A stretch of DNA of 39,602 bases from Croceibacterium_A sp039920345 (GTDB taxonomy: Bacteria; Pseudomonadota; Alphaproteobacteria; Sphingomonadales; Sphingomonadaceae): positions 1 to 39,602 of the forward strand of contig JBDSDZ010000057.1 in the NCBI GenBank assembly GCA_039920345.1. Reading direction: 5' to 3'. Positions 7,864 through 15,495 of this stretch are shown piece after piece. The notes under the pieces were generated by a model, which was not told where the DNA came from, did no database searches, and worked only from the letters and a program-made list of their open reading frames with translations. Made by a program: the position numbers and the translations under genes. Within the stretch, counting starts at the first letter, position 1; each line of letters begins with the position of its first letter.

Positions 7864-8775
7864 TTATCGCGCGCTGACCAGGGTGCCGGCTCCGCGGCTG
7901 GTGAAGAATTCGAGCAGCATCGCGTGGCCCACCCGGCCATCGAGCACCACTGCCGCCTCGCACCCGGCTTCGACCGCCTTCACGCAGGTTTCGAGTTTGG
8001 GGATCATGCCGCCGCTGATCGTGCCATCTTCGCGCATCAGCGCGATGTCGGCCGGGGTCAGGTCGGTCAGCAGGTTGCCCGCCTTGTCGAGCACGCCGGG
8101 CACATCGGTCAGCAGAAACAGCCGCTTGGCGCCGAGCGCTGCGGCCAGCGCGCCGGCCATCGTATCGGCATTGATGTTGTAGGTATGCCCGTCGGCCCCC
8201 GCCGCAATTGGCGCAACCACCGGGATCATCCCGGCGCGACTGGCGGTTTCGAGGATCGTCGTGTCGATCATCTCCGGCTCGCCCACGAAGCCGAGGTCGA
8301 TCACTCTTTCGATGTTGCTGTCGGGATCCTTGGCCGTGCGGGTGACTTTGCTCGCGACCATCAGTCCGCCATCCTTGCCCGAGATGCCGATCGCCTTGCC
8401 GCCGGCGTCCGCAATCCAGCCGACCAGTTCCTTGTTGATGCTGCCCGAGAGGACCATTTCGGCAATCTCTGCCGTTGCCTTGTCGGTCACGCGCAGGCCG
8501 TCGACGAAGGTGCTTTCGACACCGAGCTTCTTGAGCATCGCGCCGATCTGCGGACCGCCGCCGTGAACGACCACCGGGTTGATCCCGACGGCTTTGAGCA
8601 AGACGATATCCTGCGCAAAATCCTGCGCTGCTTTTGGATCGCCCATCGCGTGGCCGCCGTATTTCACCACGAAGCTGCACCCGGCGTAACGCTGGAAATA
8701 GGGCAGCGCCTCGATCAGCGTTTCCGCCTTGGCGAGCATCTGTCCGTTTTGGCTATTTACCTGGGTCGCGGTCAT
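7864..8775 (-). CDS. argB: Acetylglutamate kinase
   Basis: The 303-residue enzyme phosphorylates N-acetylglutamate in the second step of arginine synthesis. The amino-acid kinase fold shows the phosphate-binding lysine in FVVKYGGHAMG, the glycine loop VVHGGGPQIG, the substrate segment VTDKATAEIAEMVLSG, and the nucleotide region LTDVPGVLD with GGMIPKLE near the end. I start at MTATQVNSQ (ATG 8775) because the ten residues upstream are not conserved-looking. It is cytosolic. The protein is complete and of normal length, and YggT follows downstream. Confidence 0.96.
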   Translation of the reverse strand: MTATQVNSQNGQMLAKAETLIEALPYFQRYAGCSFVVKYGGHAMGDPKAAQDFAQDIVLLKAVGINPVVVHGGGPQIGAMLKKLGVESTFVDGLRVTDKATAEIAEMVLSGSINKELVGWIADAGGKAIGISGKDGGLMVASKVTRTAKDPDSNIERVIDLGFVGEPEMIDTTILETASRAGMIPVVAPIAAGADGHTYNINADTMAGALAAALGAKRLFLLTDVPGVLDKAGNLLTDLTPADIALMREDGTISGGMIPKLETCVKAVEAGCEAAVVLDGRVGHAMLLEFFTSRGAGTLVSAR

Positions 8776-8836
8776 GGCGCTGCGCCATAAGGCCTGCACC
8801 CTCACCCGGCAATGGCTGCGCAGCGACGCGCACCGA

Positions 8837-8998
8837 CTAACGGGTTGAAAGCGGGTAGGTAGGGCCAGCCATCATCCGTTGCAGTACTGCAATGCGGCGT
8901 CGTTCTTCCGGCCATTCGTGGTTGGGTTCTTGGGTGATGCGTTCGAGGAGGGCCGCAAGTTCATGCTCGCGGCACTGTGACGTGCTCTCGACGATCAT
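8837..8998 (-). CDS. Small hypothetical protein, 53 residues
   Basis: A short frame begins at ATG 8998 with a very strong ribosome site (GGAGAAGGAGAGG) immediately upstream. The product is charged and helical: one helix EHELAALLERITQ, then EWPEERRRIAVLQRMM, ending TYPLSTR. I do not recognise a family. It is probably cytosolic. A GGAAC-N16-CGTC element (9044 to 9020) lies just upstream and resembles the general-stress sigma-EcfG promoter, so it may be a stress-induced small protein. The longer frame to 9058 would start upstream of that promoter and is less likely. Confidence 0.6.
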   Translation of the reverse strand: MIVESTSQCREHELAALLERITQEPNHEWPEERRRIAVLQRMMAGPTYPLSTR

Positions 8999-9019
8999 CC
9001 GCCTCTCCTTCTCCTGCAC

Positions 9020-9044
9020 GACGCAGGACAAGGCCCCCGGTTCC
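9020..9044 (-). promoter_or_regulatory. Candidate sigma-EcfG promoter of the 53-residue protein
   Basis: On the minus strand GGAAC (9044-9040) is followed after 16 bases by CGTC (9023-9020). The alphaproteobacterial general stress consensus is GGAAC-N16/17-CGTT, so one base of the -10 element differs. The start codon lies 22 bases further on, leaving just enough leader for the strong ribosome site. Confidence 0.45.
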
Positions 9045-9106
9045 ACACGGGAGAGCAAAAAAACGGATTTTTGTCGTGCGTATCCGGCGCCTTAACGGCG
9101 CAGCGG

Positions 9107-9541
9107 TTACTTCACGAATTGTTGGATCGCGTAGCGGCACGGCTCTGAGGTGCAGTCATACATCTGCACCAGGATGGTATAGGACGCATCCTTGCCCGGC
9201 CGCAGCGAGACGATCGGAAAGTCATCCCGCTGGAGATCGGAATCGACTTCGCGTCCGGCCGAATCGTAAATCGTCAGATCAAGGTCGCTGCAATCTGTGT
9301 CGCACGCGCCAATCAGCTGCGTTTCCATGCCCGCACCGACCCGGATGGTCAGGCGTTCGCTGCCGTTATCGTTGAGCGAGCCTTCGTGTGAATAGCCGCC
9401 GTAGTGATAGCCGTTGGATAAGTAAGTCTGCGCCGCAGCCTCGATCAGCCGCTGGACCTGCTCAGACCACTCGTCCGCATAAACCGGGAGCGAGACCAAA
9501 AGGCCTGCAATCGCCGCGCTACCCGCCAGAACCCGCCGCAT
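9107..9541 (-). CDS. Small secreted protein with disulfide-type cysteines
   Basis: The protein has 144 residues starting MRRVLAGSAAIAG with a clear Sec signal peptide, probably cleaved after PVYA. The mature part has a beta-sandwich look: LTIRVGAGMETQLIGACDTDCSDLDL, then IYDSAGREVDSD, and a final VQMYDCTSEPCRYAIQQF. The four cysteines in two CxxxC/CxxxxC pairs suggest disulfides in the periplasm. It resembles pre-peptidase C-terminal (PPC) beta domains, but I cannot confirm the family. I chose ATG 9541 because a GGAGG-like site (GGAGGGACAGG) precedes it; the track upstream is not signal-like. It is divergent from the tonB-family gene. Confidence 0.7.
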   Translation of the reverse strand: MRRVLAGSAAIAGLLVSLPVYADEWSEQVQRLIEAAAQTYLSNGYHYGGYSHEGSLNDNGSERLTIRVGAGMETQLIGACDTDCSDLDLTIYDSAGREVDSDLQRDDFPIVSLRPGKDASYTILVQMYDCTSEPCRYAIQQFVK

Positions 9542-9730
9542 AACCTGTCCCTCCGTCTGAAATCCCCGGGTGCGAAAGTCATGCTGTTTGCCTTTGATGT
9601 CAAGGACGAACAGAGCCATACGCGCGACGAACTGCCGTGTTTCTTAACCCTGTCCGCACGTGATCGGACATCCCGTCGCGGGACCCGGGCGGCCTGCGGA
9701 TCATTGATCCGGCAGAGGCTCTGATAGGCA

Positions 9731-10426
9731 ATGACGGCACAGTTGCATCAAGATCACGACAGGGCGCTCGCTCTTGGCGCGGCGATTGCGCTGCACGTAG
9801 CGGCGATTGCGCTGATTTTCCTGCTCGCGCCCGACCGTTCGCCGGTCCGTTCTCCCGCGGCGCAGCTCGTCGCGATTTCACTGCGCGAGCCCCCGCCGCC
9901 ACCGCCGCCCGACGAAATACCGCAAGGAGCCGCCGCGCCGCCCAGCCGCGGGCAGGACAAGGCGCCTGCACCGCCCCCGCCACCGAGACCCTTGCCCAAG
10001 CGCTCGCCCGCGCCGCTCGCACCCGATGCAGGCGCAGCGGACAGCAGCGGTTCGGGCGCGGCCGCCGGTGCCGCGGCCGGACAAGGCGGCGCGGGCAATG
10101 GCAGCGGGTCGGGCGGCCAAGGAAATGGCGCTGGCTCTGGCGCGATCACGCCGCCGCAACGCGTGGCAGGGACGCTGACCAACGCCGATTATCGCCATGC
10201 GCGCCCACCTGACGGGGCAGCAGGGACAGTGCGGGTCGAGTTTCGGGTGCGCAGCGACGGGGCCGTCGATCGCTGCAGCGTGCTGCGCTCGAGCGGCTAT
10301 GCAGTGTTCGATCAAGCGACCTGTCAGCTGATCCAGCAGCGCTTCCGTTTCCTGCCTGCGCGGGATGAAAACGGCGCCGCGATCGACTGGACAATCCGCA
10401 CCGAATACACGTGGGCGCCGCGCTAA
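9731..10426 (+). CDS. TonB family energy-transducer protein
   Basis: The 231-residue protein has the TonB plan. A short cytosolic N-terminus is followed by one membrane anchor (about residues 12-34), a proline-rich stretch with PPPPPPP and APPPPPPRPLPKR, a glycine/alanine/serine linker unusual in its GSGSGGQGNG composition, and a C-terminal TonB domain (VRVEFRVRSDGAVDRCSVLRSSGY to the end). It would pass proton-motive energy to outer-membrane receptors, such as the large receptor at 31-33.5 kb. No exbB or exbD is present in the window. The start at 9731 has only a weak ribosome site. A perfect hairpin follows the stop. Confidence 0.88.
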   Translation: MTAQLHQDHDRALALGAAIALHVAAIALIFLLAPDRSPVRSPAAQLVAISLREPPPPPPPDEIPQGAAAPPSRGQDKAPAPPPPPRPLPKRSPAPLAPDAGAADSSGSGAAAGAAAGQGGAGNGSGSGGQGNGAGSGAITPPQRVAGTLTNADYRHARPPDGAAGTVRVEFRVRSDGAVDRCSVLRSSGYAVFDQATCQLIQQRFRFLPARDENGAAIDWTIRTEYTWAPR

Positions 10427-10451
10427 CCACCGCATCACAGGCTCGTCTCGC

Positions 10452-10468
10452 CGCAGCTTTTAGCTGCG
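10452..10468 (+). terminator. Compact hairpin after the tonB-family gene
   Basis: cgcagct (10452-10458) pairs perfectly with agctgcg (10462-10468) around a three-base loop, 26 bases past the stop. No run of T follows, so it is a weak terminator candidate at best. Confidence 0.35.
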
Positions 10469-10492
10469 ACTCGGCCGCGTCTCCCAATCTGA

Positions 10493-10517
10493 GGAACCGC
10501 ACAAGTGAGTTTACGTT
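10493..10517 (+). promoter_or_regulatory. Sigma-EcfG-type promoter for the glycine-zipper gene
   Basis: GGAAC at 10493-10497 and CGTT at 10514-10517 are separated by exactly 16 bases, matching the alphaproteobacterial general-stress consensus at every defined position. It lies 76 bases before the ATG at 10593 and within the only intergenic gap in front of this gene pair. This predicts PhyR-NepR-EcfG control of the glycine-zipper lipoprotein and perhaps the L,D-transpeptidase behind it. Confidence 0.7.
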
Positions 10518-10592
10518 AGGAGCGCGGGAGATAATTCCGTGTGCCTGACGCGGCGGAGAGCCGCAGCCGATGGCGCTTCAAGGAGCAACATC

Positions 10593-11174
10593 ATGAACAA
10601 AGCTATCATTACACTGATGGCCGCCGCGACCCTTCCTCTGGGCGCGTGCGCATCCTACCCCAACAACAACAGCACCCTGGCCTCGGCTGGAACCGGCGCG
10701 GCGATTGGCGCAGCCGGCGGTGCGGGCGTTGCCGCGATCGCTGGCGGCGATCTGCTGACCGGCGCGGTGATTGGCGCAGCCGTGGGCGGCCTGGCCGGCG
10801 CGGTCTATGCCGATCGCAACGGTGACGGACGGGCCGACGGCTATGTCTACAATGGTCAGTACTACGAAGGTTCGCCCAGCGGGTATCAAAACGTGTCGAC
10901 TACCCGCCGTTGCGGTCCTTCGACCACCACCGGTGCGCTGACCGGTGCTGCTGGCGGCGCGGCGATTGGTGCCGGTGCGGGCGCCTTGATCGGCGGATTG
11001 AGCGTGCTCGAAGGCGCGGCAATCGGTGCGGCTGTCGGCGGCATTGGCGGCGCAGTCTGGGCCGACGCCAACAATGACGGCTGTGTCGATGGTTATGTCC
11101 GCGAAGGGCAGTACTATTCGGGTAGCCCGGTGATCCAGCCGACGACCGTCGCCTATACCGGCGAGCGCGGCTAA
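10593..11174 (+). CDS. Duplicated glycine-zipper lipoprotein with calcium-loop-like repeats
   Basis: The protein has 193 residues. The signal peptide ends LPLGACASY with a lipobox cysteine near residue 19. The mature part holds two tandem units. Each has a glycine-zipper hairpin (for example GAVIGAAVGGLAGAVYAD and GAAIGAAVGGIGGAVWAD), then an acidic DxNxDGxxDGY loop, then the motif GQYYxGSP. Glycine zippers of this kind insert in or lie on the outer membrane and support envelope stability. The ATG at 10593 follows AGGAG by seven bases. An EcfG-type promoter is upstream and an L,D-transpeptidase gene starts two bases after its stop. Confidence 0.85.
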   Translation: MNKAIITLMAAATLPLGACASYPNNNSTLASAGTGAAIGAAGGAGVAAIAGGDLLTGAVIGAAVGGLAGAVYADRNGDGRADGYVYNGQYYEGSPSGYQNVSTTRRCGPSTTTGALTGAAGGAAIGAGAGALIGGLSVLEGAAIGAAVGGIGGAVWADANNDGCVDGYVREGQYYSGSPVIQPTTVAYTGERG

Positions 11175-11176
11175 CA

Positions 11177-12568
11177 ATGGCAAGCACTGAACGGAGAAAA
11201 CTCGATCCGTCAGGAGCGCGTTGGCTCCGTTCGATGCTTCCGGTCTTGGCAGTGGTGCTTCTGGCACCGCTGCCGCAGGTCGCTCACGCCCAAAGCAGGG
11301 CCGCGGCCGTGCCGTCGTCCGCCCTACAGCATGAAATCGAAGACCGGGTCAGCAAGGACTTGCGGCCGTTCTATGCCGCCCGCCAGTTCCAGCCGATCTG
11401 GCTCAACCAGCTGGGCCGCCCATCAGGTGCCGCTTCGTTGCTGATGCACCAGATCGGCTCGTCACAATTCGACGGGCTGGACCCCAAGGAATTGCGCTTC
11501 GACCGCGTCGCCAAGCTGGTCGACAAGGCCCGCCGCGGTGACCTGGACGATATCGCCAAGGCCGAAGTTGCCCTGTCTGGCGCTTACGCCAACTATGTCC
11601 GGGCCATGCGTTCGGTCCATGGCAGCGAGATGATTTACGAAACGCAGGCGCTCGCGCCCGTCATTCCCACGGTTGAGTCGGCGCTTTCCACTGCGGCGGG
11701 CGCGGAATCGCTCGAGCATTACATCGATGAGATGCGCTGGATGCATCCACTTTACGCGCCGATGCGCAAGGCGCTGGAAGACCCGCGCTTTTCCGAAGGC
11801 CAGCGGCGCCAGATATGGACCAACCTCGAACGGATCCGGGCCATCCCGGCGATCCCACAAGGTCGCCATGTGCTGGTTGACGCGGCCAGTGCCACACTGT
11901 GGATGTACGAGGACGGCCAGGTGGTCGATTCGATGAAGGTCGTGGTCGGCAAGCCCGAACTGCAGACGCCGATGATGGCCGGGTTCCTGCGCTTCGCGAT
12001 CCTCAATCCTTACTGGCAGATTCCGGATGACCTGGTGGCGCATACCATTGCCGCCAACGTGATGGATCGCGGCGTCGGCTACTTGCGCACCGGCGGTTAC
12101 CAGGTGCTGTCCGACTGGCGCGACGATGCCCCGCTGGTCGATCCTGCCACGGTTGACTGGCGAGCCGTCCACGAAGGCCGCACCAAAGTGCACGTGCGCC
12201 AGTTGCCCGGCGGCAGCAACTTCATGGGGAAGGTCAAGTTCATGTTCCCCAACCCGCAGGGCATTTACCTGCACGACACGCCCGACAAGGATTTGATGGA
12301 CCGCGATGCGCGCCAGCTCAGTTCGGGCTGCGTGCGGATGGAAGATGCCGCCAAGATGCATCGCTGGCTGATGGGCACCGCGCTGCCCGCCCGCGTACGA
12401 ACGCCCGAACAGGTGGAAACCCTGCCCGAGATGGTACCGATCTATATCACCTACCTGACGGCGATACCCCAGGGCGGAACAATCGCGTTCCAGTCCGATC
12501 CCTATGGGCGCGATACGGCGCAAGTAGCGCTGGCCGACAATCGCGGGGCGCGTAACGACCGGCCGTAG
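11177..12568 (+). CDS. L,D-transpeptidase (YkuD domain, YcbB/LdtD-like)
   Basis: A 463-residue periplasmic enzyme. A basic N-terminus and hydrophobic segment end at AHA (about residue 38), the likely signal cleavage. An LdtD-type scaffold region follows (ARQFQPIWLNQLGRPS, then QIWTNLERIRAIP near 212), and then the YkuD catalytic domain with IYLHDTP (His366) and SSGCVRMED (Cys385 nucleophile). It would make 3-3 peptidoglycan cross-links or attach proteins to the wall. The start two bases after the preceding stop implies co-transcription with the glycine-zipper lipoprotein; the ribosome site is weak, so coupling is likely. The catalytic residues are intact. Confidence 0.92.
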   Translation: MASTERRKLDPSGARWLRSMLPVLAVVLLAPLPQVAHAQSRAAAVPSSALQHEIEDRVSKDLRPFYAARQFQPIWLNQLGRPSGAASLLMHQIGSSQFDGLDPKELRFDRVAKLVDKARRGDLDDIAKAEVALSGAYANYVRAMRSVHGSEMIYETQALAPVIPTVESALSTAAGAESLEHYIDEMRWMHPLYAPMRKALEDPRFSEGQRRQIWTNLERIRAIPAIPQGRHVLVDAASATLWMYEDGQVVDSMKVVVGKPELQTPMMAGFLRFAILNPYWQIPDDLVAHTIAANVMDRGVGYLRTGGYQVLSDWRDDAPLVDPATVDWRAVHEGRTKVHVRQLPGGSNFMGKVKFMFPNPQGIYLHDTPDKDLMDRDARQLSSGCVRMEDAAKMHRWLMGTALPARVRTPEQVETLPEMVPIYITYLTAIPQGGTIAFQSDPYGRDTAQVALADNRGARNDRP

Positions 12569-12624
12569 CGGGCGAGGCGGCTAACCCTTGCCGCCCGCAG
12601 CGGCGCGGCCTAGACGCCCCGCCG

Positions 12625-13641
12625 ATGAGCACATATCCCAAGACCGAGCAGCTGATGCGCCGGGGCAGCGAGTTCCTTGGCAGCCAATACGCCATCTTGT
12701 GCGGCGCGATGAGCTGGGTTTCGGAACGAGGCCTGGTCTCTGCCATCAGCAATGCGGGCGGTTTTGGAGTGATCGCCTGCGGGGCGATGACGCCCGACCT
12801 GCTCGATGCCGAAATCGCCGCCACCAGGGCGCTGACCGGCAAGCCGTTCGGGGTCAACCTGATCACCATGCACCCGATGCTGTTCGACTTGATCTCGGTG
12901 TGCAGTAAACACGGAATCGGCCACGTCGTGCTCGCCGGCGGCATTCCGCCCAAAGGCAGTGTCGAGGCGATCAAGGCGTTCGGCGCCAAGGTCATCGTGT
13001 TCGCGCCGACGCTGGCGCTGGCCAAGAAGCTGCTGCGTGCAGGCGGCGACGCGTTGGTAATCGAAGGGATGGAAGCCGGCGGCCACATTGGCCCGGTCTC
13101 TACCAGCGTGCTGGCACAGGAATTCCTGCCCGTGCTGGCCGAAGAGCATCTGGTGTTCGTGGCCGGCGGCATCGGCCGCGGCGCGGCGATTGCCGGCTAC
13201 CTCGAAATGGGCGCAGTCGGGGTCCAGCTCGGCACGCGTTTTGCCTGCGCGACCGAAAGTATCGCCCACGAAAACTTCAAGAAGGCGTTCTTCCGCGCCG
13301 GCGCGCGCGATGCGGTGGCGAGCGTGCAGATCGATCCGAGACTGCCCGTCATCCCGGTCCGCGCACTCAAGAACAAGGGCGGCGAACTGTTCAACGCCAA
13401 GCAGCGCGAAGTCGCCAATACGCTGGATGAAGGCGGGGTCGAGATGGGCGAGGCGCAGTTGCAGATAGAGCATTACTGGGCCGGCGCCCTGCGCCGCGCG
13501 GTGATCGACGGCGACATCGAGCACGGCAGCCTGATGGCCGGTCAATCGGTTGGCATGGTGACGCGCGAAGAGCCGGTGGTCGAGATCGTCGCCAGCCTGA
13601 TGGGCGAATGTGAAGCGGCGCTGGGGCGGCGCGGAACCTAG
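12625..13641 (+). CDS. Nitronate monooxygenase family FMN protein
   Basis: The 338-residue TIM-barrel flavoprotein carries the family elements: AILCGAMSWVSERGLVSAISNAGGFGVIACG near the N-terminus, FGVNLITMHP, the EGMEAGGHIGPVST flavin/active-site segment with the histidine of the GGHxG motif, and FVAGGIGRGAAIAGYLEMGAVGVQLGTRF for phosphate binding. Relatives oxidise nitronates, and the same fold includes enoyl reductases (FabK) and 2-nitropropane dioxygenases, so the true substrate is open. It is cytosolic. It precedes the DUF2231 gene by 56 bases, across which an EcfG-like element and a small hairpin lie. Confidence 0.87.
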   Translation: MSTYPKTEQLMRRGSEFLGSQYAILCGAMSWVSERGLVSAISNAGGFGVIACGAMTPDLLDAEIAATRALTGKPFGVNLITMHPMLFDLISVCSKHGIGHVVLAGGIPPKGSVEAIKAFGAKVIVFAPTLALAKKLLRAGGDALVIEGMEAGGHIGPVSTSVLAQEFLPVLAEEHLVFVAGGIGRGAAIAGYLEMGAVGVQLGTRFACATESIAHENFKKAFFRAGARDAVASVQIDPRLPVIPVRALKNKGGELFNAKQREVANTLDEGGVEMGEAQLQIEHYWAGALRRAVIDGDIEHGSLMAGQSVGMVTREEPVVEIVASLMGECEAALGRRGT

Positions 13642-13658
13642 TTTCCGCGTGAAACGTA
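13633..13658 (+). promoter_or_regulatory. Weak sigma-EcfG-like element before the DUF2231 gene
   Basis: GGAAC (13633-13637) is followed after 17 bases by CGTA (13655-13658). The -35 element overlaps the last codons of the flavoprotein gene and the -10 differs from CGTT at one base. It stands 40 bases ahead of the ATG at 13698. Confidence 0.3.
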
Positions 13659-13697
13659 TTGGAAGTGCAATAACCACAACAATACGGGTGCCTGACA

Positions 13698-14144
13698 ATG
13701 GAGCGCAACTTCCGACCTAGAGTCGCGATCGGAGGCGTGCCGCTGCATGCGATGCTCGTGCCGTTCCCCGTCGTCTGCTTCACCGGCGCGATGCTGACAG
13801 ACATCACTTATGCCAGGACGGCGGTCATGCAGTGGGCCAATTTCTCGGCCTGGCTGCTCGCCTTCGGCACCATCATGGGCGCGCTTGCCGCTCTGTTCGG
13901 ACTGATCGACTTCCTCGCCAACCCGAGCGAAAACCGCCCTTCGATCGGCTGGTTGCACCTGATCGGCAGCGCCATCGTACTGGTGCTCGCGCTGTTCAAC
14001 GATTTCGTCCACGCGCGCGATGCGTGGACTTCGGTGGTCCCGACCGGCCTGACGCTGTCGGTGGTGACGGTGTTGGTGATGATCGTCAGCGGTTTCCTTG
14101 GCCACCGCATGGCCTATGTCGATGTGGCAGGAGGCCGGTCATGA
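13698..14144 (+). CDS. DUF2231 domain membrane protein
   Basis: The protein has 148 residues and four hydrophobic helices (about 18-38, 50-70, 85-102 and 116-136). The opening GGVPLHAMLVPFPVVCFTGAMLTD and the LHLIGSAIVLVLALFNDFVHARDA segment with paired histidines are the DUF2231 pattern, an inner-membrane family that may bind heme. In many proteobacteria this gene sits in front of a sorbosone-dehydrogenase-like gene, as here, where the two overlap by ATGA. A respiratory link between them is plausible but not shown. Confidence 0.88.
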   Translation: MERNFRPRVAIGGVPLHAMLVPFPVVCFTGAMLTDITYARTAVMQWANFSAWLLAFGTIMGALAALFGLIDFLANPSENRPSIGWLHLIGSAIVLVLALFNDFVHARDAWTSVVPTGLTLSVVTVLVMIVSGFLGHRMAYVDVAGGRS

Positions 14145-15478
14145 AGCGCTCGGCCCTCCTCATCGGCGCCAGCCTGACGCTCGGTTTGGCTGCCTGTTCG
14201 CACCCGACAATTTCGCCCGCTACGCAATACGGCGCCAGCCCGAAGCTGCCCGATCCGGTGCAGTACCTGTTCCCGCCGATGGGCATTGCCAATCCAGTCG
14301 GCTGGAAGAACGGCGCCATGCCAGTGGTCCCGGCGGGCTTCACGATCGCCCCGTTTGCCACCGGCATGAAGAGCCCTCGCAACGTGCTGGCGTTGCCCAA
14401 TGGCGATGTGCTGGTGGTCGAATCCGGGGGTCCGGGGATCGAGCCGGTTACGCGGCCCAAAGACATCATTTTCGGCATCGTCATCGGCAAGGCACACGGG
14501 CCGGGCGAGCCGGGCAACGAAATCGTGCTGCTGCGCGATACCGACGGCGATGGCCGGGCTGACATGCGCAAAGTGTTGGCGGACAAGCTCGATTCGCCGT
14601 TCGGGATCGTCGCCAGTGGCGGCTATCTCTACGTGGCTGAAACCGGCCGGATCCTGCGCTATGCCTACACCCCAGGGCAGACCTCGCTGGCCGCACCCGC
14701 CGAACTGACTGACCTGCCAAAGGGCGAGATCGATCACCACTGGACCAAGAGCCTGACCGCCAGCCCCGACGGCAGCCGGCTGTACGTCGGCGTGGGTTCG
14801 AACTCGAACATCACCGAAAACGGGCTCGACGCCGAGGCCGGCCGCGCGGCGATCTGGGAAGTGCATCCCGAAGACGGCGCCAAGCGGCTTTACGCCACTG
14901 GCCTGCGCAATCCGAACGGCCTGACCTTTAATCCCGAAACCGGGCAATTGTGGTGCGTGGTCAACGAGCGTGACGAACTCGGCAACGATCTCGTGCCCGA
15001 TTACATGACCTCGGTGAAAGAAGGCGCCTTCTACGGCTGGCCGTGGAGCTATTATGGTAACCACGTCGATGTGCGCGTGATGCCGCGCCGGGCGGACATG
15101 GTCGCCAAGGCCATCGCACCCGATTACTCGCTCAGCTCGCACGTCGCGCCGCTCGGGCTGGTGTTTGATACCGGATCGGCCTTCCCGTCCGCCTACCATG
15201 GCGGCGCTTTCATCGGTGAGCACGGCAGCTGGGATCGTACGGTCCCCAACGGCTACCAGGTCGCGTTCGTGCCGTTCACGGGCGGCAAGCCCAGCGGCAA
15301 GGCGCAGACCTTCGTCGGCGGCTTCATCGACAAGGATGGCGGCACGCAAGGGCGCCCGGTCGGGGTGGCGTTCGATGCCTCGGGCGCACTGCTGGTAGCC
15401 GACGATGTCGGCAACGTAGTCTGGCGCGTGACAGCCAATACCACGGCCGCCCCCAAGGCGGCCAAAGCGCCTGCCTGA
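14141..15478 (+). CDS. Sorbosone dehydrogenase family (PQQ sugar-dehydrogenase-like) lipoprotein
   Basis: A 445-residue beta-propeller protein. The signal peptide ends LGLAACSHP with lipobox Cys19, so it is a lipoprotein facing the periplasm. The propeller shows repeated MKSPRNVLALPNGDVLVVES, DTDGDGRADMRKV (a calcium-loop type sequence), LYVGVGSNSN, ATGLRNPNGLTFNPETG and GAFYGWPWSYYG motifs typical of the L-sorbosone / soluble glucose dehydrogenase family, which may use PQQ. The substrate is unknown. It overlaps DUF2231 by four bases, consistent with a membrane electron acceptor partner, and ends 17 bases from the convergent hydrolase. Confidence 0.88.
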   Translation: MKRSALLIGASLTLGLAACSHPTISPATQYGASPKLPDPVQYLFPPMGIANPVGWKNGAMPVVPAGFTIAPFATGMKSPRNVLALPNGDVLVVESGGPGIEPVTRPKDIIFGIVIGKAHGPGEPGNEIVLLRDTDGDGRADMRKVLADKLDSPFGIVASGGYLYVAETGRILRYAYTPGQTSLAAPAELTDLPKGEIDHHWTKSLTASPDGSRLYVGVGSNSNITENGLDAEAGRAAIWEVHPEDGAKRLYATGLRNPNGLTFNPETGQLWCVVNERDELGNDLVPDYMTSVKEGAFYGWPWSYYGNHVDVRVMPRRADMVAKAIAPDYSLSSHVAPLGLVFDTGSAFPSAYHGGAFIGEHGSWDRTVPNGYQVAFVPFTGGKPSGKAQTFVGGFIDKDGGTQGRPVGVAFDASGALLVADDVGNVVWRVTANTTAAPKAAKAPA

Positions 15479-15495
15479 CCGGTAGCCAATTCGAT

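Noticed and set aside
11462..12523. 353-residue minus-strand frame opposite the L,D-transpeptidase
   Set aside because: The plus strand has the intact YkuD catalytic site; the antisense frame has no signal or motif.
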